Assembly (NCBI GenBank): GCA_033182465.1
Contig: CP137322.1
Span: forward strand, 682,001 to 746,000
Direction of reading: 5' to 3'
From: Sanghuangporus weigelae
Taxonomy: Eukaryota > Basidiomycota > Agaricomycetes > Hymenochaetales > Hymenochaetaceae
Length of the DNA: 64,000 nucleotides
Numbering within the stretch: position 1 is the first letter of the stretch; every line of letters starts with the position of its first letter. The notes beneath the pieces are model-generated. The model was not told the DNA's origin. It saw only the letters and a list, made by a program, of their open reading frames with translations, and ran no database searches. A program made the translations under genes and the position numbers. Positions 9,753-20,735 of this stretch are shown here, in pieces.

Positions 9753-12700
9753 TTAATTTTCAAGCAAAGGCAGAGACTGCGACTTCCGAGTCGCATCATC
9801 AGCAACTACCGACGGAACGAGGGCAGACGCCGATTCCGTCAAAAGTCTGATATCCTCTCTGGCCTCCTCAATGAGACTCGCGTGGCGCGCATGCGAGGTG
9901 GTAAGTGAATCGAGCTTGGCTTTTAGTGAAGCTAATGAGTTGATGAGGTCCTGTTGTTGTTGGGGATCCGGCTGGGGATTCGAATGAAGAATGAGTTGGC
10001 CGTGTGCCGCTGCTGCTGAAGAAATGCCTGTGGCTGGTACAGGAAGAGGGAAGGCAAGAGAAGCAAGAGGAATGTTCACGCCAATCGGGCTGGAGCCTGT
10101 GAGTGATGTAGGCGTTGGAATCGAGGCTGCGGTACTGGCGCGAATAGCTTGAGGCGGAGAGGAGGTTGGGCGATGAACATCTGTGCTGACTGACAGACGA
10201 GCCTCTGGTACGGTACGATGCGGTGATTCTCGTTCAACATCCATTAGCGCTTCCGTTTCCCGCTCTGAAGTGCTCTGTTTTTCCATCTGAACATCCGAGC
10301 TCCGATTACGAACTCCGGAGGGTGCTCGTCCGGCGTCTGGCTCAGTAGATCTGAGCGTGCTCTGCGAGTCAATATCCACATCTGCTCCGCCGCTGCCGCC
10401 TTGCTCAGGTGAAGGAAGGCCTTCGATATCAATATTGTCCATGTTCCAATCTGTCGTCGAGCTTCGAGGCCGAGCAAGAGAAGCAAACGTCGGCCTTCTA
10501 CTCTGACTTCTCAACAGGAATCCATGATTATCTGGAGGTTCTGAAGTCGCGCGTATGTTGACAGAAGCTTGAAGCATGGATTCAGCTGCAACTCCGGCTT
10601 CTGGTTCGCGAGTCGTTCGGGCTTGAGCACTCCTCCTTCGGCGCTTCCGTGTGGGCATACGTGCATTCGCATCAGCATCCGAAACATATTCATCATCGCT
10701 TCCATCCTCATTTGCGCTGTCTTCGTTTTCACTTTCTTCGTCTGAATCGTTGACGTTACTGGTTTGTTGCTGTCGTTCTTTTTCCATCCTCATTCTTGCA
10801 CTACGCAGTTTTTGAAGGACACCCGAACTTCTGCCTCCTCTCGTTCTTTTAGTCCCTATTTCTACGCTCCTCCTTTCCGAGATTAACTTCGCAGCAATGC
10901 GTCCCCTTGGAGTGGGTTTCGGCCTCGTTACTTCTTTTCCCTTCCCTTTCGACATTTTTATTGTTGTTACTGCTGTTGTTGTTGCTGCAGTCGTTGCAGC
11001 CGAAGAAGCCGGCCTTCCGGGTTTTCCTGCATACGTACATCTTCCTCTCTTCACTCTCTTGCACCTTCTGCATGCACCCTCACCACCACCCCGCTTCCCG
11101 AAACAGCTAAATCCGCGTACTGCACATTCTGAACAGGCCGGAACGTGCTCCTCGTCACCAGGTGCGTGGTCTGTCATCCGTTGAAGTTTCATCGTATGGA
11201 AATCACCGGAACTATCCTGAGCAGTCGAAGCTGATCCTGGGGCGGCGTTTGGGTTGAGCTGACGCGTACGAATGGTTATACTGGACGTGAGGATCTGCGA
11301 TCTGTTTGGTTTTGGTTCGGCAGCAGCTTTCGATGTCGCCGCAGGCTCGGGATCAGGTTGAGGTTCAGTAACTGGTTCAGAAGCTGCGGGACGCCATCTC
11401 CACTACAAATTCATGCATTAATACGATCTTAAACAGTAAAAACCAACTATGTGATCTATCTTACCGATACCTGAGGCACTTCAATATAAGGTACCAACCT
11501 GTCCCGACTCCTTGCAGATGATCGCGAAGGGCCGGGTTTGTTGACTGCTCGTCGTACCTCAGGACGTGAGGTAGTCACCTCAGCAGTCGTGGCGCGACTC
11601 TCGGGTGCAGCATTAGACTCAAGAGAATGTCGAATTGCCGGTTGCAGGCCACTAATAGCATCAATCTGCTCTTTTTGACGAACAGACGCCCTTGCACCAG
11701 AACCGTAGGCACTAGCCGGGGTATTGAGCATCGCTTCGGCGAACTCGACAAGCTCAAAGTGCGCCGACTTGAGTAATCTAAGAGTGCTCTGTACCCAGAG
11801 AATTTCAGGTGTTTCGGATATCCCGTGGCGGGAGGAGTCAAATATTGCAAGGATTTTACGACCGTCTACCTGAAGAACATGATTAAAGTACACTTAGTAT
11901 ACTGTGCTCTGAATGGACGCCTTTCTTTTTCACATAAACAACATACCTCACATTTCCTAGCTCTAACCGTCCATTCTTTCAATCGCGTCTCGTTCGCATC
12001 CCGAGCATTGATGTCATGGGCCTCAAGAATCAACGCATCTGCCTCCTCGCATACTTTATCCAGATCATCGTAGAGACGTGCGATGTCCGCAGGCATGGAG
12101 CCATCTCTGTACGACTGCGGGATCCATGGGCGTTCGGATTCAGAGTGTCGAAGACTCGCACTATGCTCAAATTCCGGCACAGGAGTCAAAGAAGAAGAAG
12201 GAGGAGCACAAGATTCTGGAGTTGAAGAAGTAATTGTTAAATGTTGCATTCGCTGTACGGTAGGACTAGAGGAAATAGAAGGAACACGCCGGGGTTGCAT
12301 GCGCGTCCTGCTCATGTTCGGAGTCTTAGCTTCCTTATTCTCCTCCCTCACCAACTGCTCGAAATCCTCCAAAGTGAACCTCCTTGGAGAAGTCGCAGAG
12401 GTAGGAGTAAGCGGAAGAGGTGTCCCCGAAGACTGTGTGCCGGTTCTTGCGTACGAATCGAGGGAAGGCGTCCTATCCACGGACCTAGTCGGTGTAACAC
12501 TGTGAGCTATTTTTGGGGAGGTGGAAGAGGATGCGCCGCTAGCTGCACGGATCCGGCTATGTTGGACCGCTGCGGAGCCCGCTGCGCTCCCGTATTGAAT
12601 CTGAACGCGTCTTTTGTCTCGATCGATCGCTTCATCTCCGTCGGTCGGAGCTGCTAACTCGATCATCATCTTTCCGAGCGGTCTTCCAGCCATAAAGCTC

Positions 12701-13181
12701 TCCTCGAGTTTTTTGTCTAAATCCTTGGGCCATTTCTCATAAAATCCTGGCACCTCATCTGTGAACGCGAACTTCCACGCGTCGCGCACGAACGCGTCGA
12801 TATCCGCAAACGAAGGAGGTACCTCCACAGGAGCAAGTCTCGAATTGATCGACTTGAACTTGCGCTACGCTCATAGTAACAGTCATAGTTACAGCAGCCA
12901 TAAACAAGACAGAGAAGCGCTCATCAATAAGAATGTGACTTTCGAAAGAAATTAAATAAAATGTGAAAACTCACGAGGAGCTTGTTGATATTTATACACC
13001 ACTCATACCGACTCGTCCTCTGACTAATTCCTGTGCTCTTTGTGAAGTCTGGAGGGTTCATCACCTTTGCAACAAGCTCAACAAGCGCGCGTTTGTATGC
13101 CTCCTGGACGTCTTCGACGCCTTCCGATCCGTGCGCTCCATGGTTATTGTCTGAAGTAGAAGAAGAATTGTCGTTTTGCAT
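9753..13181 (-). CDS. Basidiomycete-type protein with paired Cys cluster (possible DNA-binding)
   Basis: A large four-exon gene. Exon 1 starts MQNDNSSSTSDNNHG (13181) and ends CININKLL. After splicing come RKFKSINSRLAPVEVPPSF and a conserved-looking segment (DIDAFVRDAWKFAFTDEVPG). A long Ser/Pro/Thr-rich middle follows. A helical section, LYDDLDKVCEEADALILEA, comes before the second intron; the third intron follows EVPQVS. The final exon holds CSECAVRGFSCFGK then ACRRCKRVKRGRCTYAGKPG, two C-x2-C-x6/7-C half-clusters. This arrangement recalls the Cys clusters of many agaricomycete hypothetical proteins and, loosely, Zn2Cys6 factors. The rest is acidic and basic low complexity with NLS-like KRKRRRRS-type runs, ending in a coiled coil with heptad leucines. 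An alternative in-frame ATG exists at 13214. It may be two genes, with the second starting at the ATG at 11192, but the frame is continuous through that point. A nuclear role is inferred, not shown. Confidence 0.65.
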
Positions 13182-13938
13182 CGACTTCCTAGATAATCGA
13201 ACCAAGATAAACAATCTAGAATGACTGTTTCAGTTGACGACGCGATCCTAGGACGATAAGCCCCTCCGCAGCAAACATGGGCTAGGTCGTGTCGCAAGCG
13301 CCTTTGTCTGAGTGAGTTGTGTATAAGGTTCAAGAAGAAGAACCAGTAGTGTAACGAAGAAGTTGATAGCAATGAAAAAGAAAAATGGCTCCCGATTGGA
13401 TTGCGTTGTTAGGCAAGTCGTTCGCCTTGTCTCTATGTACGAACGACCTGTGATGATGATCAGATGCCAAATAGCATACGCGTAATCGCTGGTCCCTATT
13501 CAAGTCACTGACTCGGATTAGGCACCAGCATCCTGGCCTGAGTTGTGTAGTGTAAAAATATGGACCAGTCACCGTCGATCTCCACGTTTTCCCAAGTTCG
13601 GCAATTCATTTTTTGGTCATCACGGAAACAAATCACAGAACGGTAGATTATGTACAAGTGACTACTCGTAAAACAATTATTGAAGTATGTGCATGCAAAG
13701 TATATACAGCAAAGGGTTCCAAAAATGTAAGCAACGAGGAAGTATGGGTACGTTTGGTTGCAACTAAGATTGGTATATGTACGGACTAAACTGAATTTCA
13801 TAAGTATTCTACGATTGGAGAACAGAACAAAGATGATATAACATTGCTATTCCTCGTTTCAATTCACGAGGAATCCATCCAAGGGAAAAAAGAACAAGAC
13901 TTGATTAGAAAAAAAGATTGTTTTGCTTTGCTTCTTCC
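13182..13938. other. No gene; promoter of the Cys-cluster gene and 3' end of the DUF6593-type gene
   Basis: Both neighbouring genes are on the minus strand, so this holds the promoter of the gene starting at 13181 and the 3' UTR of the one ending at 13939. Only short AT-rich frames are seen. Confidence 0.4.
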
Positions 13939-16539
13939 TTACCCTACCCCACGAAATCCAGGCGTTTTCAACGGGGGGTGAGAGAAGTCGATGGTATCAT
14001 ATGCGGGTGGAGCACAGCACTCGGATTGCCCTTCTCTGTCACTGTCATCATCGTCATCTCGTTCGAAACCACGCTGGCCAACCTTCGCACCTCTTCCATC
14101 GTCAGGCGGTGGCTGAGCATACTCTGATGGACGAGGGACGTGATGTATTCGGTGTGACGTAGTGAGCGTATAGGAAGATGATGATGAGCTAGGTGCTCGA
14201 AGAAGCGCATCGTATCCTGCATTGGAAGGAACCGGATGAGGATGACGAAGACGTAGGGGCTCTGTGGCAGGTACGGCCACCGACACTGATGACTCTGATA
14301 ATGTTCGAAATGGCGTAGGGATTGGTGACAGACTTGCCAACGATGGTGAAGGTGATGGCGAGGATGAAGGGAAAGGTTCCTTGTAAATCGAGCGGCGAAC
14401 AGCTTCTTTTAACAACGAAGAGCTGTTCTGCCGTGAACCACGCCGATCGTCATAGCTCCGTTCCTGTTGCAAATCCGATTCTGTGTCTGCTTTTGCAGAA
14501 AGTGTCATATCGGACGCCGTTCGGCGAATGGTCCGCGGTCCATCATCAGCATGCGAAGCGGACGACACAGCGACCCATCCTTCTGATTCATGCGCCTCCC
14601 TACGCGAAGCCGTTGCCGACGAAAGCGAGACAACACGCGAACCAAATGCACGAGCATTTGCGAATCCACCGTACGCTTCGCCATCACGCAATCCTGGAGG
14701 AAGACTAGGTATCGGAGGCACAGGCTGTGCTCGCTCGAATCCTCCGGCTGGTAACGTAGCAGAATGCACGGGCGGCCTCGGTAATGGTCTAAACGGTCTT
14801 CTTCCACCACTGCCACCAAGGGCTGCTCCGGCAGTCGTTGGTCTCCTCGTCGGCATCCCCATTGGACTTGATGGTAAACTCTTGCTCTCCTGTCGCGGTG
14901 TAACGAGTCCGGTGGGCGATTCAATGCTTTGCAAGTGGTCATGCGAGTATTCTCTACTCCCAGAAACAAATATGGTTGAGTCTACGTCTGGACTTTCAAA
15001 TCGTCTCGTAGAATCAGAAAAGACGCTCGCATTCGGACTGCGAGGACCTGTGTCTTCAACTGAGACTCCCAGTGTAGGAGGTAAGACGCTTGCCAATGGA
15101 CTAAACACCGTTGATGCACCGTCTTCATCAACAAATCCACTGAACTCGGAGGAAAAAGGATGTGTAGTTGTCGATAAGGATAATGGTGGTAAACGTGAGA
15201 ATGTCGATGATTGTCGTGACGTCGTCGACAAGCACGAGTTCCTGGTTCCTGGCAGCCGGGACTGCGGAGAAGACATTTGGCGGGATAGTCCCGCGCCGGT
15301 ATCCGAACTGACCTCCACGAGCGAGCCCGAACTTGACGGTCCATTGTCTAGCACGGACGAGGACGATATATCCGGACTCGACGACCTCGACTCCAGCTCT
15401 TCCTCTGCCAAATCTGACCTTTCTGGGGGTGGCAAAAGGTCGTGCTGCACCCCCATCCTCCACCGATGGATTGCACCATGTACACCACTACCGGAAGTCG
15501 GTTGTCCACGCGCTGCGGCTAACCATTCGTCCTTCTCACAGGTAATCAACAAAGCTGTTGCTATCAGATAGTCGAGCAAAAGAACCGGTACTCCACGGTG
15601 TTCTCGTAATGGGTGGGTCACGTCACGCTCATACAGTGTATCGCACACCACTATTCGAGGAGTCGTACCCACTAGGTCAAGGACTGCTATTGTCGCCTTT
15701 CCCTTTGCTACCGAGAGCTGCACGGATACGGAAAATAATCATTGGTTAGTCATTTGAATATACCACACAAGGAAGGATTGAAAATCAATTTCAAAAATCA
15801 AATAGAAGAAAACATTCGTACTTTAAAGTTTCCACCTGAGCGCTTCCATTTCAGTGCGTGTGGATAATGAGGGATGTTAAACAGGCGGGAACTGTAGTAA
15901 TTTGATGGCAGTTGTAAGCACGCGAAGACATGAAACACATCGTGAAAAAAATATTGAAACGTGCACGCACCTCGTGAGTTTCGTGCGTCTCAAGAACTCG
16001 TCGACAGAATATCGCCGACCGTGTGCCATCTGGATGGTCGCACGGTGTCTCGGACTTAACGACCTGTCCTCAACCTTGTCGTCTAGCCAGTTAACCGCGC
16101 CGACATGCGCCACACCTTGCACGGGATCCTCTCGAGATATGTTCGTGCGCGGTCCCTTGGTATCAATGACATACAGGCGCTCCCCACTCTCCGATATGGT
16201 CGTATCAAGGAAAGACGTCCCAGACAACACTAGCGTAAGGAGTGGGCCATCGCTCGCCGTGTTGATTACAGGGAGGTGAGTGCAGGACTTTGAGCGGGCC
16301 GCATTCGCCAAAGATAAGTCATCTGTGCTCTTTGAAGCACTTGGCCCGGCGATGCGAGAGAACACGATTGGACCTGGCTTCTTTGTATGTAAGCGTAACT
16401 CGTTTGCGAAGGCGCTGACAGCGCTGGTGAGGCTCTGCCGCCTCTTGACGGAGGGATCATCAATTGAACGAGACCCAGAAGGAACGTTGTTGCCCGAGTC
16501 GCGGGAAGGAGTCTGGTCCTTCTCCTTTCCCACGCGCAT
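13939..16539 (-). CDS. DUF6593-type domain protein with long disordered tail
   Basis: The N-terminal 60 residues are basic and Ser-rich (start MRVGKEKDQTPSRDSGN). Next is a beta-rich domain: LLTLVLSGTSFLDTTISESG, ERLYVIDTKGPRTNISRED, VGAVNWLDDKVED. After two introns it continues LKWKRSGGNFKLSVAKGKAT and PRIVVCDTLY. This order resembles the DUF6593 family of Agaricomycetes, whose function is unknown; the assignment is by eye. A predicted helix follows (VPVLLLDYLIATALLITCEK), then about 450 residues of Ser/Pro-rich low complexity ending in an acidic run and LKTPGFRGVG. Two introns lie near 15900-15960 and 15725-15815, both with normal GT-AG ends. A long antisense frame (14483-15571) is a shadow of the tail. 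Most DUF6593 proteins are short, so the long tail is unusual. Confidence 0.65.
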
Positions 16540-17951
16540 CTCTCGGCGCGTGAAGGATCGCCACGGTCAGGTTGGAAGGAAGGAGCGGAATAGAGCGCAC
16601 AGCTCGAATCGAAATCCAGCCAGCAGAACAAAGGGTGAGCGGTGGAGGGAAACAAGGATAGATATGCGAGGCAAGAGAAACGGAAAATGGATATGGCCCG
16701 GCTATGGCTTACTCAATCCCCGTGTAAGGCCAGAAGAAGCGTTCCGGCAATATTTGGATCTATATATCTTATATCCTCTTCCCTTACAAGCTCGACCAGC
16801 CCTTGCCTCACATGTACATTTTTACATGTGCGTCTCTATTCTGTGCGTGCGTGCGTTCTCTCGTGTGCGGCGCCAGCTCGCTGTTCCCGGCAGGTCCGCC
16901 GTTAAGCATGAATCTGCAGGAATCGGGGATACATTACGTTCTTATCAGAAATCCCTATAAAGCATAAATACTCAATTTTCACGTTGTTTCTGAATTCAGA
17001 GCGTACGGCATGATCGGTAGGACCCACGAGGCGATTGACCTGGCCTTTGTCTCGTCCCGGTGTCCCATCCCGGTATGATGCAATTTGATCGTTTTCCCCG
17101 AGAGTAAAGCGGGAACAGGTACGAAAAACGCGGTGGCAGTTTGATGCGGATATCAACCTGAAGAAGTACGCAAAGAATAATCCATCAACCTTGAAAAACA
17201 AGACGACGGCGTTAGACGCTTACGCTCCGTGCATGTTGTCGAGACACCGTTTCGCGTCTAATAAGCGCGTCCAGAGAAAACGGATCCTTCTGTGGCTCTC
17301 CCGAGTCCAACGGGACGGGACAAAGGGGTCACATCGGAAAGACATGCCTTATCCGGCTACTCCGCTGATGTAATCAATTTGAATCTGTGTGTAATCTCCC
17401 ACAGATCTTTTCTTTTCTCTTGCATCTTTTCCGTGGCTGATTTGTAGACTGAATAGCCACTTACAGTTAGTACCGGTCGGAAGAAGATGCAAAGACGGAG
17501 AAGAGGCTACTTGAACAAGTACATTCATACCCGTAGGAGGTGGACACATGACACTAATATCTGAATTTTCATCCTGGCGTCAAACATCTTTCCTGGTAGC
17601 ATCAAAGTCCCACAACCCCAGTACACCGTCTTTGGCGGCTTTGCTGTCGGTTTGTTAGCAAGAAGTGCGGGTCATAATGAGCACTATAGTCTTTTCAAAA
17701 TGGATTCATCGTTTCTACGTGAATAGTAAAATGCTAAAACGTTCTGAGCAGCAAAGTATCCATAAAAGCCGACTCAACTCCCAAACTGTAAGCTACCTCA
17801 ATTGAACTACAAATCAGCGCTTGTAATTCAGCGTTTGCAATTCAAGGAGAGGAGTCAACATACATCGGGAGCGGAATTGAGGCAGAAAGCATGCATGCTC
17901 ATGATATAAAAGCTCTTATGCACCTCTTCATCCGTAGAATTCTCACAAGTC
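16540..17951. other. About 1.4 kb without a supported gene
   Basis: No convincing coding region. The start of this stretch is the presumed promoter of the DUF6593-type gene. The end carries a TATA-like sequence, TATAAAAG at 17905-17912, upstream of a possible small protein gene. Confidence 0.35.
17905..17912 (+). promoter_or_regulatory. TATA-like box upstream of a small ORF
   Basis: TATAAAAG lies 40 bases before the ATG at 17952. This sequence fits a TATA box, but with so little room the transcription start would sit very close to the ATG. Confidence 0.35.
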
Positions 17952-18203
17952 ATGCCTAAGCCAAATGCGCCAAACGTCATTCCTCCACAGGATCAATCTT
18001 CTTCCGGACAAAGGCTATCGAAGCCCGGCCCAACGCCCGTCGGAGGCCAAGAGACAATCCCGCCCCACTTGAGGGAAGCACAGGAAAGCCTAGGCATCAA
18101 GACGGACCACATCCTTGTCGTTAACACAAATCCCGATGAGAAGGAGTTGTGGATGTTGGTTTTGAGAGTGGCGTCGACGTTCTCTTACCATGATGTACTG
18201 TGA
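17952..18203 (+). CDS. Possible small protein, 83 residues
   Basis: An ATG-started frame (MPKPNAPNVIPPQDQSSSGQ) with a Pro/Gly/Gln-rich first half and an ordered-looking second half (IKTDHILVVNTNPDEKELWM) ending STFSYHDVL. It has a TATA-like box 40 bases upstream. The switch from disordered to hydrophobic/charged sequence is more like coding than chance, but no family is recognised and the C-terminal part could continue by splicing. Confidence 0.35.
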   Translation: MPKPNAPNVIPPQDQSSSGQRLSKPGPTPVGGQETIPPHLREAQESLGIKTDHILVVNTNPDEKELWMLVLRVASTFSYHDVL

Positions 18204-18705
18204 TTACCAGCTGCTGTGGTACTACCCTGGACTGTGCTGAATGCATTGTTAACTTGTCGTACGATATCCTTGAAGCACGGTTTAAGAATTTTTGTCCGCT
18301 CAGATGTAAAAAATTCTGGAATAAACGAAGCTGGCACAAGAAGCTCGTGCCTGCGCAGAGAACAAAGAAGAAAATACTGAGGGCCCACTACCATATGAAG
18401 ATATCCATTAATTGGTTCTTGAAGAATAGAAGTACCAAACTGTAAGTAGCAGGGCAGACAGAACATATGCAAAGTGCTTATAAGTAGCTGGAAAGTCATA
18501 TCCGAAAATCCCATACCTCCGCTTTTTGCAATTTACTCGGCGATTCAGCGTACAGCAGTTGAGACTCTACCCATGATGCTGTCCTAGCCGAGCTCCGCAC
18601 CAGCATAAGCGCTACAACTGAATAACAAAATGCGGTGGTCAGTCTTCCATACTGCAAGTTAGTAAAGCATCAATACGCCAGGAGCATAACGCATACCAAG
18701 CTCAG
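18204..18705. other. No gene supported
   Basis: Short frames only, between two possible small protein genes. Confidence 0.3.
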
Positions 18706-18885
18706 ATGTCTTTGAAGCCAACAGAGAACATGAGCAACCTGAGCAAGTCTTGCCCACCGCACGCAGAGACATCTGGCTCGAAACGATCGAATCTGGATCC
18801 ATGCCTACCGCCAGGCTCGACTATAAATCCGATCCCGCCTGGTTCGAGGCATCTGGTGGGGAAAAAGGTCAAGGAATCTCCCTAA
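18706..18885 (+). CDS. Possible small Pro/Ser-rich protein, 59 residues
   Basis: An ATG frame beginning MSLKPTENMSNLSKSCPPHA and ending VGKKVKESP. It is Pro- and Ser-rich with two Cys and a basic end. It resembles the 83-residue frame at 17952 only in general composition. No domain, no clear promoter. It may be a chance frame. Confidence 0.2.
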   Translation: MSLKPTENMSNLSKSCPPHAETSGSKRSNLDPCLPPGSTINPIPPGSRHLVGKKVKESP

Positions 18886-19329
18886 GCCTAGTCCTCCTCG
18901 CCCTACAGGATGGGGTCAGAAGTGACGAAGAGAATGGAATCCAGCAGGAGCACGACATGGCTTCAAGTTGACGGCCTGACCAAGGATATGTGACACACAT
19001 CAGTTTGCGAGTAACGGATTGTTACAGCATCTATCCGCCAGTTGCCTAAAGAGTAACAGCTCTTGAAATAACTTTCACTTGGAATTTCAATTGACGAGGA
19101 AAGAGGTGGTCGATAGTGTTCGTGTTCGTGAAGGCAAGCCCGGAATTCCTTTTCCTATTTCTCTCCGCTGACGTAATCAAAACCTCACCAGGCCCGCTGA
19201 TTTTCTTTTCTTTTCTTTCTTTAGCTCGAACTATCTTCAACCTCGACGCGTCGTTGCCTCATCTCTTAACCGTTCACATTCATTTCCTACCTGAAATCCA
19301 CTTGTCACTAAGCTTTGAAAAGTCCATCC
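18886..19329. other. Upstream region of the CHZ1 gene
   Basis: No gene is seen. The pyrimidine-rich stretch before 19330 (repeated CTTTT tracts near 19200-19225) is like the initiator regions of fungal promoters. Confidence 0.35.
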
Positions 19330-20071
19330 ATGTCTGAAGACGCGTCTGCAGAAAAGGGAGCAATAATCGATGTGTGAGTCGTATTCCATACGCGCCGCCA
19401 CACGCCGACCACACATCTTTCGCGTCTCCCACCCAAACTCAATCCATACTTGCTTACACTTTCCTTTTCCCTTCCTTTTAAACTAGCGACGCTCCAGAGG
19501 GAACGACAGCGACACCAGCATTAACCAAACCCGTCTCATCCTCCAAATCCTCCGCAAAAAAGCCCGCGTCATCCTCCGCCAACAAGCCCGTCTCATCTTC
19601 CAAGCCCTCCTCCAAGCCGCCCTCGAAAGCCGCTAAAAATGCTACTGCACCGGCGTCTGTGACGCTGGACAAGGGCAAAGGCAAGCGCACCGCCGAGGAA
19701 GCGGAGGTCGACGAGCGGAACGCGCGTGAGAAGAAACGCGCCGACGCGGAGAAGCGAGTTCGAGAAGTGGAGGAGGACGACGACGACGATGACGACGAAG
19801 AAGAGGACGATGAGGAGGAAGCTGAAGGGGAAGATGAGAGTGACGAGGAGGTTCGTTTTTTTTTCTTTCTTTCCTTTTTTCGAGCTTCTCCTCTTACTTA
19901 TTTCTCGCTTTAATTTAATTCAACGACTTGCAGGTGGAAGAAACCTTCGAAGAAATCGACCCGAGCGCCATCCGCTCTCGACGTACTCGTGGCGTCAAGA
20001 TCGACTACACGAGCCCGGAAGCACTTGCCAAAGCGGGTCTTAAACCCGATGAAGGAGACGACGACGAGTAG
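19330..20071 (+). CDS. CHZ1: Histone H2A.Z-specific chaperone Chz1
   Basis: Chz1 binds H2A.Z-H2B dimers in the nucleus and delivers them for exchange by the SWR1 complex. Three exons are inferred. The first reads MSEDASAEKGAIIDV. The second is Ser/Lys/Pro-rich, then highly acidic, with a run of Asp and Glu at about 19777-19850. The third contains the CHZ motif: EETFEEIDPSAI, SRRTRGVKIDY, then PEALAKAGLKPDEGDDDE. The motif core (EID...I...RRTRG..IDY) and the preceding acidic tract match the family, as does the small size of about 160 residues. Introns follow GAIIDV (donor GTGAGT) and the DEE run (donor GTTCGT). The motif is the main evidence; the rest is low complexity. Confidence 0.82.
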
Positions 20072-20735
20072 AGTGTCTAAAATAGGCGTATCGAGCCTCA
20101 GTCATCCTTTTCTCTGGCAAGTTCATTTTACTCTACTTTCGGCTCTCAACAATCTTTCTCTAAATTCTGCAGGTCTTGAGAGCTACTTATTTGTCTCTAT
20201 TTTTAAAGTTATATCCCGTCTGTACCAAACCTGTCGCTTGTAAAAAAAAAAATCACGAAATAAATTTTTGCACCACTGCAATCTGATATTCACACATCGC
20301 TCTACTGTACATATAACTTAGGTATGATGGATTACCTCCAAACCAGAACTCCATTGCCCCGACTAATCGTAACGACAAACGATCATCTACTGTATGCTAA
20401 CTACAAACTAAACCACCAGAGCGCTCACTGAACTACCCGTCTATGCACCTCATCAACCCGGAGGGAGAGATACATAACCAAAGCAATCCAGGAGCTGCAT
20501 CAAGCAGTAAAGAAGAAAGAAAGTAACAGAAGCGACGAAGTCATCAGAAAAGGCGGCAACAACAGAAGAATGGGAAGGAAGGAATCTATGAGTCGATGAG
20601 GAGATCACGTCCGAAAATATAATACGATACTAGAGAAACGAAATGGAGAGAGAACATGGATAAAAACCAGAGAATGAAATCCGAGAGGTACGTGGGAGGG
20701 GATACTTTTTATATGTATGAGTCGCCGAGCGTTCT
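20072..20735. other. Convergent 3' region between CHZ1 and HAC1
   Basis: No gene supported. This should contain the 3' UTRs of CHZ1 (plus) and HAC1 (minus). Fungal HAC1 3' UTRs can carry an element that docks the mRNA to Ire1, but I cannot identify one here. Confidence 0.35.

Noticed and set aside
14483-15571. A 362-codon plus-strand frame
   Set aside because: It is antisense to the Ser/Pro-rich tail of the DUF6593-type protein and shows no domain; low-complexity coding sequence often leaves long antisense frames.
17952-18885. Idea that the two small frames are mushroom pheromone precursors or repeat-type ribosomal peptides
   Set aside because: Neither ends in a CaaX box, and neither has repeated core peptides with dibasic cleavage sites.
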